Assembly: GCF_000412695.1 (NCBI RefSeq)
Contig: NC_021499.1
Coordinates: 930,001-994,000, forward strand
Reading direction: 5' to 3'
Source of the DNA: Pseudomonas resinovorans NBRC 106553
GTDB taxonomy: Bacteria; Pseudomonadota; Gammaproteobacteria; Pseudomonadales; Pseudomonadaceae
DNA length: 64,000 nt
In this document: in pieces, positions 17,797-26,946 of the stretch
Layout: every line of letters starts with the position of its first letter
How positions within the stretch are numbered: position 1 is the stretch's first letter
Translations under genes and position numbers: made by a program
Notes under the pieces: generated by a model
The model's database searches: none
Seen by the model: the letters and a program-made list of their open reading frames with translations, nothing else
Told to the model about the DNA's origin: nothing

Positions 17797-18071
17797 GAGA
17801 TTTCGTACATGATTGGTAAAAAATCGCCACTTAAAGCGGCAGGAACTCTGACTTAGCATTCGCAATTCGTTTATCCGAACCGGAAACCAATGGACAGCGA
17901 TTGTTGCAAGCCACCCCCGGCACCCCAGGGGGCGGCCCCCCATCCCAGTGGCGCCCCTGCGCGCCAATCCGCACCGCAGCGCCCTGCTGCTATTCTCCCG
18001 CGCATGTCGATGCAACGCCCGCCGGCGTGGATCACGCCTGCCCGTAACCTTTTCCAGAGAGCCTGACCCAA

Positions 18072-19625
18072 ATGGAATGGATAGCTGACCCTACGGCCTG
18101 GCTGGGCCTGGCGACCCTCATCGTCCTGGAAATCGTCCTCGGCATCGACAACCTGGTGTTCATCGCCATCCTCGCCGACAAGCTGCCGCCCCATCAGCGC
18201 GACCGCGCGCGGCTGATCGGCCTGTCCCTGGCGTTGATCATGCGCCTGGGCCTGCTGGCCAGCATTTCCTGGTTGGTGACCTTGACTACGCCGCTGTTCG
18301 AGGTGTTCGACAAGAGTTTCTCCGGCCGTGACCTGATCATGTTGTTCGGTGGCGTGTTCCTGTTGTTCAAGGCCACCATGGAACTGCACGAGCGCCTGGA
18401 AGGCCGCGCCCACACTTCGTCCGGCAGCCGTACCTATGCGCTGTTCTGGCCGGTGGTGGCGCAGATCGTGGTGCTGGACGCGGTGTTCTCCCTGGACGCG
18501 GTGATCACCGCCGTGGGCATGGTCGAGCACCTGGAAGTGATGATGATCGCCGTGGTCGTCTCCATCGGCCTGATGATCATCGCCAGCAAGCCGCTGACCG
18601 CCTTCGTCAACGCCCACCCCACGGTGATCATGCTGTGCCTGGGCTTCCTGATGATGATCGGCTTCAGCCTGACGGCCGAAGGCTTCGGCTACCACATCCC
18701 GAAAGGCTACCTGTACGCCGCCATCGGCTTCTCGTTGCTGATCGAGGCCGCCAACCAGCTGGTGCGCTGGCGCCGCAAGCGCCACCTCCAGGGTGGCCGC
18801 GACCTGCGTGAGCGCACCGCCCACGCCGTGCTGCGCCTGCTGGGCGGGCGTGGCGTGGAAGCCGACGAGGTGGGTGAGGACATCGCCGACCTGCTGGGCA
18901 AGGGTGATATCGGCAAGGTGCCGTTCGACCGCCGCGAGCGGATCATGATCAGCGGTGTGCTGGGTCTGGCCGAGCGCCCGATCCGCACCCTGATGACCAA
19001 CCGCAGCGAGGTGGAGCGCATCGACCTGGATGACAGCCGCGAGGCGATCCGCGATGCCCTGCTGCGCTCGCCGCACTCGCGCCTGCTGGTGATCCGTGGC
19101 GGCAATGTGGACGAGCCCCTGGGCTACGTGCACAAGAAGGAGCTGCTGCGCGAGCTGCTGCAGGGCCAGGACCCGGATATCGAGCAGTTGCTGCGCACCC
19201 CGCCGAACCTGCCGGACAGCGCCTCGGTGCTCGGCACCCTGGAGGAGATGCGCAAGGCCTCTACCCACGTGGCCTTCGTGGTCAACGAATTCGGCGGCTT
19301 CGACGGCTTGCTGACCATGACCGACATCCTCGAGTCCATCGCCGGTGAGCTGCCGGACGCCAGCGAAGTGGACGGCCTGGATATCGAGCGTTGCGACGAC
19401 GGCTGGAAGGTCAGCGGCGCGGTGAACCTGAGCCTGCTGGGTGAGCGCCTTGGCTTCACCGCCAAGCCCGGCGAGGACTACCAGACCCTGGCCGGCCTGT
19501 GCATGAGCTTGCTGGACCGCCTGCCGGTGGTGGGTGACTCCCTGGAAGTCGAGGGCTGGCGCCTGCAGGTGATCGAGGTGAAGGAGCGACGGGTGAACCG
19601 GCTGCTGCTGAGGTCCCTTTCGTAG
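18072..19625 (+). CDS. TerC family membrane protein with CBS pair and CorC domain (YoaE/YegH type)
   Basis: A 517-residue protein, the length of E. coli YoaE. Residues 1-240 form a seven-helix TerC domain with the acidic membrane motifs EIVLGIDN and DAVFSLDAV that probably bind metal ions. They are followed by two CBS motifs (about 300-430) and a CorC_HlyC domain (about 435-515). TerC proteins are linked to manganese export or metal loading of exoenzymes; CBS/CorC parts act as sensors. The start follows AGAGAGCC at fair spacing. The 275 bases upstream show no riboswitch I could recognise. It converges with mscL. Confidence 0.9.
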   Translation: MEWIADPTAWLGLATLIVLEIVLGIDNLVFIAILADKLPPHQRDRARLIGLSLALIMRLGLLASISWLVTLTTPLFEVFDKSFSGRDLIMLFGGVFLLFKATMELHERLEGRAHTSSGSRTYALFWPVVAQIVVLDAVFSLDAVITAVGMVEHLEVMMIAVVVSIGLMIIASKPLTAFVNAHPTVIMLCLGFLMMIGFSLTAEGFGYHIPKGYLYAAIGFSLLIEAANQLVRWRRKRHLQGGRDLRERTAHAVLRLLGGRGVEADEVGEDIADLLGKGDIGKVPFDRRERIMISGVLGLAERPIRTLMTNRSEVERIDLDDSREAIRDALLRSPHSRLLVIRGGNVDEPLGYVHKKELLRELLQGQDPDIEQLLRTPPNLPDSASVLGTLEEMRKASTHVAFVVNEFGGFDGLLTMTDILESIAGELPDASEVDGLDIERCDDGWKVSGAVNLSLLGERLGFTAKPGEDYQTLAGLCMSLLDRLPVVGDSLEVEGWRLQVIEVKERRVNRLLLRSLS

Positions 19626-19638
19626 ATCGGAACAACTT

Positions 19639-19733
19639 GTAGGGGCGAATTCATTCGCCAAGCGGACCGCAGGTCCGCCCTGCAAGCCCGGAGGGGCCGC
19701 TTCGCGACCCATGGCGAATGAATTCGCCCCCAC
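19639..19733. repeat. REPIN-like inverted repeat, family A, copy 4
   Basis: Left arm GTAGGGGCGAATTCATTCGC and right arm GCGAATGAATTCGCCCCCAC, with inner palindromes (GCGGACCGCAGGTCCGC and GGCCGCTTCGCGACC). It starts 14 bases after the TerC gene stop, in the convergent space with mscL. Confidence 0.9.
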
Positions 19734-19737
19734 CAAT

Positions 19738-19770
19738 GACAACGGCGCCCATGAGGCGCCGTTGTCTTTG
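19738..19770. terminator. Hairpin between TerC gene and mscL
   Basis: A perfect 12-bp stem (19738-19749 with 19755-19766) and loop CATGA, followed on the plus strand by a short TTTG. It lies between two convergent genes and may end both transcripts. The T-tract is weak, so factor-independent termination is only probable. Confidence 0.6.
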
Positions 19771-19781
19771 GTGCGGATCGG

Positions 19782-20198
19782 TCAGGGCTGCTTGTCCTGT
19801 TGCGCCTTGAGCAGGTCGCGGATTTCAGTGAGCAGGGTTTCTTCCGCGGTCGGTGCAGGCGGTGCTTCGGGAGCGACGGCTTCTTCGCGCTTGAGCCGGT
19901 TGATCGCCTTGATCCCCATGAAGATGGCGAACGCCACGATGACGAAATCCAGGATGGTCTGGATGAACTTGCCATAGCTCAGCACCACGGCCGGGATATC
20001 ACCCTCGGCGGCCTTGAGGGTCACGGCAAGGTCGGAGAAGTCCACGCCGCCGATGAGCAGGCCAATGGGCGGCATGATCACGTCGCCGACGAAGGACGAG
20101 ACGATCTTGCCGAAGGCGGCGCCGATGATGATGCCCACGGCCATGTCGACCACGTTGCCCTTGACGGCGAAGGCTTTGAATTCGTTGAGCAGGCTCAT
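19782..20198 (-). CDS. mscL: Large-conductance mechanosensitive channel
   Basis: A 138-residue MscL, a homopentameric inner-membrane channel that opens on hypo-osmotic shock. The amphipathic N-terminus [22 protein letters not shown] leads into helix 1 ([23 protein letters not shown]), the most conserved part of the family. The second helix is [25 protein letters not shown], and the charged cytoplasmic bundle is at the C-terminus. Length matches E. coli MscL (136). AGGGAG is present before the ATG. This gene marks the left end of the conserved gene order shared with P. aeruginosa. Confidence 0.96.
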   Translation of the reverse strand: MSLLNEFKAFAVKGNVVDMAVGIIIGAAFGKIVSSFVGDVIMPPIGLLIGGVDFSDLAVTLKAAEGDIPAVVLSYGKFIQTILDFVIVAFAIFMGIKAINRLKREEAVAPEAPPAPTAEETLLTEIRDLLKAQQDKQP

Positions 20199-20399
20199 GT
20201 TTCACTCCCTGAGGTTCTGGATTTAACGCTGAAGTGTAATTCAGCGGATCGAGGCCGCCAGCAACGGCGCCTTCCTTGCGGGCGCCCATGCTAGGACTCG
20301 GCCACCGTACAGCCAAGTACAGTTTCCGTCAGGCGGCGCTTGGCGGCGCCGGGGCCTGGTCTAGCCTGAGTGGGAGGCTGCTAGAGGAGGAACGCTGCC

Positions 20400-20645
20400 A
20401 TGCCGCTAGAACATCACCCGCTCAACCGGGAATTCCCGGAGTTCAAGGACACCATGCGTTCGCTGTTGCAGAGCGACGCGCACTTTGCCCGGTTGGCGGG
20501 GGAGTACCAGACCCTGGATTCACGCATCTATGAAGTCGAGGACGGCAACCAGGCCCTCGACGATAGCGTCCTGCACGGGCTGAAGGTGCAGCGGGTCGCC
20601 CTGAAGGACGAGATCGCCCGAATACTCAAGGGCGCCAAGGGCTGA
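20400..20645 (+). CDS. YdcH family (DUF465) small protein
   Basis: An 81-residue, mostly helical protein of the DUF465/YdcH family. The typical pattern is HPLNREFPEF near residue 6, then HFARLAGEYQTLDSRIYEVEDG and LKVQRVALKDEIARIL, a short antiparallel coiled coil. GAGGAGGAA lies at good spacing before the ATG. The family has no established biochemical role. It is followed 80 bases later by a second small coiled-coil gene that has its own ANR-type site. Confidence 0.88.
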   Translation: MPLEHHPLNREFPEFKDTMRSLLQSDAHFARLAGEYQTLDSRIYEVEDGNQALDDSVLHGLKVQRVALKDEIARILKGAKG

Positions 20646-20653
20646 CGCCCGCC

Positions 20654-20667
20654 TTGACCGGGATCAA
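20654..20667. promoter_or_regulatory. ANR/FNR-type binding site before the Cys-tailed small gene
   Basis: TTGACCGGGATCAA matches TTGAT-N4-ATCAA with one mismatch. The centre is near 20660.5; a class II start would lie about 41 bases downstream, near 20702, with TAGGCT (20690-20695) as a weak -10. The next ATG is at 20726, so spacing is right for direct activation by ANR or DNR. Confidence 0.7.
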
Positions 20668-20725
20668 TGGTGCCCGGGTAGGGAGGGGATAGGCTGGGGG
20701 CTTCCACTGTTCGGAGAGCGCCCCC

Positions 20726-21004
20726 ATGTCTGCCACCCTCCTGCTGTCCGACGCGGACTTCCAGTCCGCGCCGCGATTGTCCGCCGAACGCCAGGCGGCC
20801 AACGAGCGCCTGGAACGTCTACAGCAGCAGCGCGAGCTTTTGCAGCGTCGCATCCTGCGTGTCGAGGAAGGCAGCGAGCCCCTGGACGGCTCCAGCCTGG
20901 CTTCCCTGCACATGCGCCTGGAAGGCCTGGACCAGGACCTCGAACGCCAGCGCCGCCGCGCCAATGGCCAGTGCTGCAACTGTGGGGGCGGCTGCAAGGG
21001 CTGA
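20726..21004 (+). CDS. Small coiled-coil protein with CCNCGGGC tail
   Basis: A 92-residue soluble protein. Residues about 20-78 are a charged coiled coil (RQAANERLERLQQQRELLQRR and ASLHMRLEGLDQDLERQRRR), and the end carries four cysteines in CCNCGGGCKG. Codon use is like its neighbours. It lies between the YdcH gene and radA; from memory the equivalent PAO1 genes are PA4611 and PA4610. The Cys cluster suggests metal binding or redox sensing, and the ANR-type site suggests induction at low oxygen; both are inference. No characterised family was recognised. Confidence 0.78.
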   Translation: MSATLLLSDADFQSAPRLSAERQAANERLERLQQQRELLQRRILRVEEGSEPLDGSSLASLHMRLEGLDQDLERQRRRANGQCCNCGGGCKG

Positions 21005-21047
21005 TCCGCTATCATGCGGGCTTTCGTTTTTTCGACGGAGTCCGCTG

Positions 21048-22415
21048 ATGGCCAAGGCCAAGCGCATGTACGGCTGCACCGAGTGCGGCGCCACCTTCCC
21101 CAAATGGGCCGGCCAGTGCGCCGACTGCGGGGCCTGGAACACCCTGGTGGAAACCGTGCTGGAGGGCGCCGCGGCGACTTCCTCCGGCGGGCGCACCGGC
21201 TGGACCGGCCAGCAGGCGCAGATCAAGACCCTGGCGGAAGTCAGCGTCGAGGAAATGCCGCGCTTCTCCACCGCCTCCAACGAACTGGACCGCGTGCTCG
21301 GCGGCGGCCTGGTGGACGGTTCGGTGGTGCTGATCGGCGGTGATCCCGGCATCGGCAAGTCGACCATCCTGTTGCAGACCCTCTGCAACATCGCCGCACG
21401 CTTCCCCGCGCTCTATGTCACCGGTGAGGAATCCCAGCAGCAGGTGGCCATGCGCGCCCGCCGCCTGGGCCTGCCGGAAGACAAGCTCAAGGTCATGACC
21501 GAGACCTGCATCGAAAGCATCATCGCCACCGCGCGGCTGGAAAAGCCCAAGGTGATGGTGATCGACTCCATCCAGACCATTTTCACCGAGCAACTGCAGT
21601 CCGCCCCCGGCGGCGTCTCCCAAGTGCGCGAGAGCGCGGCGCTGCTGGTGCGTTTCGCCAAGCAGAGCGGCACGGCGATCTTCCTGGTCGGCCACGTGAC
21701 CAAGGAGGGCGCCCTGGCCGGCCCGCGCGTGCTGGAGCACATGGTGGACACCGTGCTGTATTTCGAGGGCGAGTCCGACGGCCGCCTGCGCTTGCTGCGG
21801 GCGGTGAAGAACCGCTTCGGCGCGGTCAACGAACTGGGTGTGTTCGGCATGACCGACAAGGGGTTGAAGGAGGTTTCCAACCCGTCGGCGATCTTCCTCA
21901 CCCGCGCCCAGGAATCGGTGCCCGGCAGCGTGGTGATGGCCACCTGGGAAGGTTCACGGCCCATGCTGGTGGAGGTGCAGGCGCTGGTGGATACCAGCCA
22001 CCTGGCCAACCCCCGTCGCGTGACCCTGGGCCTGGACCAGAACCGCCTGGCCATGCTGCTGGCGGTACTGCACCGGCATGGCGGCATTCCCACCTACGAC
22101 CAGGATGTGTTCCTCAACGTGGTGGGCGGGGTGAAGGTACTGGAAACCGCCTCCGACCTGGCATTGATCGCCGCCATCATTTCCAGCCTGCGCAATCGTC
22201 CCCTGGCCCACGATGTGCTGGTGTTCGGCGAGGTCGGTTTGTCCGGCGAGGTGCGCCCGGTGCCCAGCGGCCAGGAGCGCCTGAAGGAGGCCGCCAAGCA
22301 CGGCTTCAAACGTGCCATCGTGCCCAAGGGCAACGCGCCCAAGGAAAACCCGCCGGGTCTGGAAGTGGTCGCGGTTACCCGCCTGGAACAGGCGTTGGAC
22401 GCATTGTTCGAGTAG
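21048..22415 (+). CDS. radA: DNA repair protein RadA
   Basis: A 455-residue RadA (Sms), a hexameric ATPase helicase that drives branch migration of recombination intermediates. In order: N-terminal zinc finger with C10, C13, C24 and C27; RecA-like ATPase with Walker A GDPGIGKST at 98-106; the RadA-specific KNRFG motif at 254-258; and the C-terminal Lon-protease-like domain with no active protease. Length is the same as in other gammaproteobacteria. The ATG at 21048 is used because it begins MAKAKRMYGCTECG; a longer frame would run through the preceding small gene. Confidence 0.97.
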   Translation: MAKAKRMYGCTECGATFPKWAGQCADCGAWNTLVETVLEGAAATSSGGRTGWTGQQAQIKTLAEVSVEEMPRFSTASNELDRVLGGGLVDGSVVLIGGDPGIGKSTILLQTLCNIAARFPALYVTGEESQQQVAMRARRLGLPEDKLKVMTETCIESIIATARLEKPKVMVIDSIQTIFTEQLQSAPGGVSQVRESAALLVRFAKQSGTAIFLVGHVTKEGALAGPRVLEHMVDTVLYFEGESDGRLRLLRAVKNRFGAVNELGVFGMTDKGLKEVSNPSAIFLTRAQESVPGSVVMATWEGSRPMLVEVQALVDTSHLANPRRVTLGLDQNRLAMLLAVLHRHGGIPTYDQDVFLNVVGGVKVLETASDLALIAAIISSLRNRPLAHDVLVFGEVGLSGEVRPVPSGQERLKEAAKHGFKRAIVPKGNAPKENPPGLEVVAVTRLEQALDALFE

Positions 22416-22440
22416 AGGCACTCGCTCCTACGGAATCGTG

Positions 22441-22503
22441 CGGGGTTCGAGATGGCGCCGGTGGTGGATGGAAAAGCGCCATCCACCCTACGGAGTTACG
22501 GCG
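22441..22503. repeat. Repeat family C, copy 1
   Basis: About 60 bases nearly identical to 40911-40971, sharing CGGGGTTCG, ATGGCGC and the hairpin GGTGGATGGAAAAGCGCCAT then CCACCCTACGG. The full unit at 40877 has an extra left arm that is absent here. It fills the convergent space between radA and the PilZ gene. Confidence 0.7.
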
Positions 22504-22872
22504 CTAGGGCTCGCCCAGCGCCGTGAGGTCGCGCTCCAGCAGTTCCTCGTCGCCCAGGTTGAGCTCCACCAGGCGACGCAGGTGGCTGATGGAGTCGAGG
22601 TCGATATGCAGGCAGTTGAAGCCCAACTGGTCGTCCTGCTCCCGGGTCAGCTGCACTTCCATCAACACCTGGACCTCGCTGCCCAGTTCGACGCGGACGT
22701 CGAACGGCTGGTTCGGGTCGCCGTCCCAGTTGGCCGGGCGAATCACCAGGATGCCCTTGAGGGATATGTCGTGCAGCTCCGCCGTCCAGCGCTTGTCACC
22801 CTGGCTGAGCTCGGTGGCGGCGTCGAAGTTGATGCGGTGGAAGCGCCGACGTTCGCTGGCGGTTTCACTCAT
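22504..22872 (-). CDS. PilZ domain c-di-GMP-binding protein (PA4608-like)
   Basis: A 122-residue single PilZ domain. The c-di-GMP-binding motifs are complete: RxxxR at R9-R13 (RRFHR) and DxSxxG at 35-40 (DISLKG). It closely resembles PA4608 of P. aeruginosa, a structurally studied c-di-GMP receptor, including [26 protein letters not shown] at the C-terminal helix. The ATG at 22872 is chosen over two upstream in-frame ATGs because AGGAG lies seven bases before it. The partner controlled by this receptor is not evident from its neighbours; morA, a c-di-GMP enzyme gene, lies 10 kb away. Confidence 0.93.
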   Translation of the reverse strand: MSETASERRRFHRINFDAATELSQGDKRWTAELHDISLKGILVIRPANWDGDPNQPFDVRVELGSEVQVLMEVQLTREQDDQLGFNCLHIDLDSISHLRRLVELNLGDEELLERDLTALGEP

Positions 22873-22923
22873 GTCCATGCTCCTGCGAGATTTCAACCAC
22901 TATAGCCAAGGCTGGCCAGGCCT

Positions 22924-25083
22924 TCATTCGCCCCGGCGACGGCGGATCCAGAAAATCCCGGCGCCAATGACCAGGGCGGCCCCCAGCAGGTACTTGTAGG
23001 GACGCAGGGTGCTGCGCAGCCATTGTCCGCGTTCTTCCCAGACGCGCCGGCTGGCGGCGTCGAAGTCCGGTTCCTCGCAGGTCTGCCCGAAGTTGGCCGC
23101 CCAGGGCACGAATGGCCCGGTCTCCACATAGCGCCGGTAGTAGTCGCGCGCGCCCTGCAGATCGCGGTAGAGCAGCCAGCCGGTGGCCTTGCACAGCACC
23201 GCGGCGTAAGCCTGGCTGCTTGTCGGCAACTGGTCGGCGGCGCGGCCGGCCAGCTGCGCGGCGACCCAGCGGTAGTGGTAGCGGGTATTGGGCTGGGCGA
23301 GGTTGGTGTTCTGGCGTTCGGCCTCGTCGGCGCTGAGCAGGTCACCGGCTTGCTGATGGCCGACCTGGAGCAGGCTGAAGGAGCCACCCAGGCTGTGGAA
23401 GTCCGGCGACATCTCGTAGCCCAGCAGTTCCATGCCCTGTTCGCGGGCGATGCGGGCTGCCTCGTACAGGGCCGCGGCGCGACCGGTGGCGGTCAGGCGG
23501 TCCTCGCCGTCCAGCCGGGCCTGGCCATAGCGGTGGGCCGCGGCGCGTAGTTCGTCGCTGTGGAAATAGGCCGGTGCTTCGGCATAGCGGCCTTCGCGCA
23601 ACAGGCGCCGGGCCAGCAGGTCGCGCAATTGCGCGGCGGGCGGGAGCGGCTGGTAGTTCTCGGGGTCCGGGTCGTTCTGCATGGCCGGGGCGGGGACCTT
23701 GGTGTCCACGTAACGCTTGAGTTCCTCCAGGCTGAGCACCCGTTCGGCGAGGGTGGCGCTGTCCCACCAATAGATATCGCCGCTGCGGTAGAGCAGGTCG
23801 AAGGCGTCCAGGTAGTCGCCCCGTTGCAACGAGAGGATGGCGTTTTCGCCATCGACCCGGCAGCGCGGCTTCACTGTTTCGTAATCCCAGTTGGCGGCGC
23901 GCCGGGTGCCCCAGTCTTCGCTGGCGGGGAAGGCGCGGGAGGCTTTCGCGTAGGCTTCGGCGGCGCCGGTGGCGTCGCCTTCACGCAGGGCCAGCTTGGC
24001 CCGCAGCCACCAGGCGAGGCCCGTGTCGCCGGCTTTCGCCAGGAAGTGTGCGGCGTCGGCATAGCGGCCGGACTGGTAGGCCAGGGCGGCCAGGCGGTCG
24101 GCATTGGCCAGGTCGGCCCCGGCGTTGTCGATCAGCAGGGTGGCCAGTCGGCTTTCCCCGGACTCGTCGCCATCGATGCGGCTGAGCAGGCGGGCGGTGA
24201 GCAGTTGCTGGACCTCGGTGATGGTCAGCAGCGGCACCAGCTGCGCATCGGGCATGCGCGCCAGTTCGCCGGCGAGCTGGCGCAGGGAGCTGTAGCCGGT
24301 GGCGGATTGATGGGCGGCCTGGCTGGCGTAGAGATCGATGGCTGTTGCCCAGTCATCGCCCTGGCGGGCCAACAGGGCTTCCTCCCCGAGGCTGGCGATG
24401 CCCAGCTCCAGCGGATCGGCGTAGCCCTGGGCGGCGAGCTGGCGGGTCTTCTGGAAGGCCTCCCGCGCGGCCTGGCCGGCGTCCTCCATGAACAGGCGTT
24501 GGTCCTCCTCGCTGCGCCGGGCTTCATCGGCGGGCACGCCGTCGCGGCGGCTGAGGCTGGCCTGGGCGCGGCCCAGGGAATAGGCGGCCCAGGTACTGCG
24601 CAGGCGGCGCTGCTCCGGCGGCAGTTCGAGCACGCGGCGGAAGTAGTCGCTGGCCAGCACCGGGTCCTGCTGGGCGAAGGCCACCGCGCCGGCGGTGTAG
24701 AGACGCAGTTCGGCGGGCAGGTCCAGGCCCTGGTCCTCCACCTGGCGGGCGTCGCCCAGGGCGCGCAGGCGTTTGACCTGCTGGTCGAGGGCATCTCCCA
24801 GTTGCTGTTGCTCGACCTCGTCGCGTTGCTGGAGGTAGCGCGAGTCGCCGTTGTCCCAGTAACTCACCAGGGTGGCGTCGCCTGCTTGACCGAGGCCGGG
24901 CACCGGCTTGCCCAGGCGCGCGGCCTCGAAGGCGAAGTTGCCCTCCGGCAGCTCGGCCAGGGTCTGGGCGCGGTCGTCCAGCAAGCTCAGGGGAAAGTCC
25001 GGCCCGCAGGCCTGGGCGCTCAGCGCCGGCAGACAGAGGGCGATGGCCAGGGCCAGGCAGTGGCGGCGTTCAGGGGTAGACAC
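22924..25083 (-). CDS. Large exported helical-repeat protein with C-terminal membrane anchor, unknown function
   Basis: A 719-residue protein not assigned to a known family. It has a signal peptide (about 1-25) followed by CGPDFP; the Cys follows AQA, so signal peptidase I cleavage is likelier than lipidation. The body is Ala-, Leu- and Arg-rich with repeated helical hairpins (for example GRYADAAHFLAKAGDTGLAWWLRAK and GDATGAAEAYAKASRAFP), like TPR/Sel1 arrays. A final helix YLLGAALVIGAGIFWI followed by RRRRGE would anchor it in the inner membrane with the body in the periplasm. Its start overlaps the DUF3142 lipoprotein gene by 14 bases, so the two are coupled. Confidence 0.8.
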   Translation of the reverse strand: MSTPERRHCLALAIALCLPALSAQACGPDFPLSLLDDRAQTLAELPEGNFAFEAARLGKPVPGLGQAGDATLVSYWDNGDSRYLQQRDEVEQQQLGDALDQQVKRLRALGDARQVEDQGLDLPAELRLYTAGAVAFAQQDPVLASDYFRRVLELPPEQRRLRSTWAAYSLGRAQASLSRRDGVPADEARRSEEDQRLFMEDAGQAAREAFQKTRQLAAQGYADPLELGIASLGEEALLARQGDDWATAIDLYASQAAHQSATGYSSLRQLAGELARMPDAQLVPLLTITEVQQLLTARLLSRIDGDESGESRLATLLIDNAGADLANADRLAALAYQSGRYADAAHFLAKAGDTGLAWWLRAKLALREGDATGAAEAYAKASRAFPASEDWGTRRAANWDYETVKPRCRVDGENAILSLQRGDYLDAFDLLYRSGDIYWWDSATLAERVLSLEELKRYVDTKVPAPAMQNDPDPENYQPLPPAAQLRDLLARRLLREGRYAEAPAYFHSDELRAAAHRYGQARLDGEDRLTATGRAAALYEAARIAREQGMELLGYEMSPDFHSLGGSFSLLQVGHQQAGDLLSADEAERQNTNLAQPNTRYHYRWVAAQLAGRAADQLPTSSQAYAAVLCKATGWLLYRDLQGARDYYRRYVETGPFVPWAANFGQTCEEPDFDAASRRVWEERGQWLRSTLRPYKYLLGAALVIGAGIFWIRRRRGE

Positions 25084-26251
25084 GGGATCCTCCTTGATCG
25101 AGTTGCTGGCAGCGTGCCCAACCCAGGGCGCGCTGCTGGCCAGCGGCGAGCCGGCCTTCGGTATGACGGGTGAATACCAGGCGTTCGGCGCTGCGTTCCA
25201 GCCGGTAGCCGGCCAGGGCGTCCGCGGCCTCGCAGGCGCGGGCCGAGAGTTCCACCCGCGCCGGCAAGGGTGCGCCCAGGTTGCCCAGGTTGGTCAGGCT
25301 GAGTTCGTGGAGCGGGCCTTCCTGGCGCAGGCGCGGCTGGATATCGGCATGCAGCGCGTCGCCGCGCGCCACCGCCTGCAGGGTGGCCAGCGGCCAGGCA
25401 CGGCGGTCGCCGGCCAGGGGCAGGCGGAACCAGATGACTCCGGCCAGGTGCTCGGGCCGCTGTCGGCGCAGCTGTTCGAGCAGTTCGGCCAGCTGTTGCG
25501 GGTCCGCTTGCAGTTCCCGGCGGGGGCCGGCGATGGCCAGCGGGCTTTCGCTTTCCACCTTGCCTGCGACCAGGGCGATGCCGTAGGCCGGCAGGGCGAG
25601 CTGGAAGGGCCGCTCGCTCAGTGAGTTCCAGCGCCGGGCCCAGGCCAGGGCACGGGTGGGGTCGAACAGGCCGTCAGCCGGGGCGCTGACCGCATGCACC
25701 TGCAGCACGCTGCTGTCCACCTGGCGCAGCAGGCCGGGCAGTTCCGGGCTGTCGAGCCAGGCGGGCAGGGCGGTGATGCTCAGTTGCAGCTCGGCCGGCA
25801 GTGCCTGGCGCAGTTCGCCGAGGAAGCGAGCGTAGCCCGGCAGGCGCGCGCTGGCGCAATCGTGGTCGATCTCCAGGCCCCGTACGGCCAGCCCCTGGGC
25901 GCGCCAGTCGGCCAGCAGGGCGAGGATGTCCGCGCGGGCGCGCGGCAGGTCGAGTGCGGGCAGTTGGCCATCCAGGCGCACCACGGCGATCAGTGGGCGG
26001 CCGTCGGTCTTCAGCAGTTCGGCGTTGATCCGGGTGCGCGACCAGCCGGCGCCGGGATGGTCCTGGGCGGCGAGCACCCGCAGGGTCGAGAAGTCGTTGC
26101 GGCTGGCGGCCAGGGCGTCGGCGTGGGCGGGGCCCCATTGCCGCTGCCAGATGTACAGCTGCTGGTCGAGCGCGGGCGGGGCGTCGGGCCGGCAGCCGGC
26201 GCTGAGCAGCAGGAGCAGGACAAGGGCGGCGCGGCGGCGAAACGGGGACAT
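25070..26251 (-). CDS. DUF3142 lipoprotein
   Basis: A 393-residue probable lipoprotein with N-terminus MSPFRRRAALVLLLLLSAGC, Cys20 being the lipidation site. The central part (GLAVRGLEIDHDCASARLPGYARFLGELR, then LSITALPAWL) matches DUF3142, a TIM-barrel-like family reminiscent of glycoside hydrolases. The acidic EIDHD may be catalytic, but this is inference. The ATG at 26251 is used; a TTG six bases earlier is also possible. It is the first gene of a two-gene unit with the large exported protein. Function unknown; envelope polysaccharide handling is one possibility. Confidence 0.75.
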   Translation of the reverse strand: MSPFRRRAALVLLLLLSAGCRPDAPPALDQQLYIWQRQWGPAHADALAASRNDFSTLRVLAAQDHPGAGWSRTRINAELLKTDGRPLIAVVRLDGQLPALDLPRARADILALLADWRAQGLAVRGLEIDHDCASARLPGYARFLGELRQALPAELQLSITALPAWLDSPELPGLLRQVDSSVLQVHAVSAPADGLFDPTRALAWARRWNSLSERPFQLALPAYGIALVAGKVESESPLAIAGPRRELQADPQQLAELLEQLRRQRPEHLAGVIWFRLPLAGDRRAWPLATLQAVARGDALHADIQPRLRQEGPLHELSLTNLGNLGAPLPARVELSARACEAADALAGYRLERSAERLVFTRHTEGRLAAGQQRALGWARCQQLDQGGSRVYP

Positions 26252-26422
26252 GGTCAATGCGCGCCCAGCGGGCGGGCTCCTTGGGCAGTGGACCCGGACT
26301 GCGACGGATTACATCGGTATTCGTCGGTGCCGGCAAGGCGCTCGGCGCTGGTTTGACAGTTGCCCAAGCGTCGCCAAAGCTCCTTAGGCGGTTTCTCTAT
26401 AAATACATGCGGAGCGCAAATA

Positions 26423-26929
26423 ATGGATAAGCGACTGCTTAGCAAGGGCTTGATCGTAGGGTTGCTGGGCGTGGCCAGCCTCGCGGCGCAGGCCGACCAG
26501 GCCGGAGGCGGCGGCTGCGGCTGGGGCAACATGGTGTTCGAAGGCCAGCGCGGCCTGATCCCGCACCTGTTGGCCACCACCACCAACGGCACCTCGGGCA
26601 ACGCCACCTTCGGCCTGACCTCGGGTACCAACGGTTGCGACTCCAGCGTGCGCCTGGGCTATGGCGGTCGCTCGCTGCTGGCGATGAACGGCATGCTCGA
26701 CAACATCGCCGAAGACATGGCCCAGGGCCAGGGCGAAGCGCTGGACGCCTACGCGGTGCTGCTGGGGATCGAGGAGGGCGACCGCGCCCACTTCGCGCAA
26801 GTCACCCAGGCCAACTTCTCCAGCATCTTCTCCAATCCGGACGTGACCGGCGAACAAGTACTGGCTGCGACCCTCGACGTGATGAGCCGCGACCAGCAAC
26901 TGGCGCGCTATTCCAAGCTGCCGAGTTAA
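26423..26929 (+). CDS. DUF3015 exported protein
   Basis: A 168-residue secreted protein: signal peptide about 1-23 ending AAQA, then GGGGCGWGNMVFEGQRGLIPHLLATTTNGTSGNATFGLTSGTNGC, the glycine/threonine-rich hallmark of DUF3015. A helical C-terminal half follows (MLDNIAEDMAQGQGEALDAYAVLLG). The role of the family is unknown. The ATG at 26423 follows GGAGCGCAAATA, a usable ribosome binding site. An intrinsic terminator follows directly, so the gene is monocistronic. Confidence 0.85.
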   Translation: MDKRLLSKGLIVGLLGVASLAAQADQAGGGGCGWGNMVFEGQRGLIPHLLATTTNGTSGNATFGLTSGTNGCDSSVRLGYGGRSLLAMNGMLDNIAEDMAQGQGEALDAYAVLLGIEEGDRAHFAQVTQANFSSIFSNPDVTGEQVLAATLDVMSRDQQLARYSKLPS

Positions 26930-26946
26930 GACCTGCAACGTATAAG

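Noticed and set aside
17797..18071. Possible yybP-ykoY manganese riboswitch before the TerC gene
   Set aside because: TerC genes often have one, but the conserved GGGGAGUA-type and paired GCC elements could not be found in this leader.
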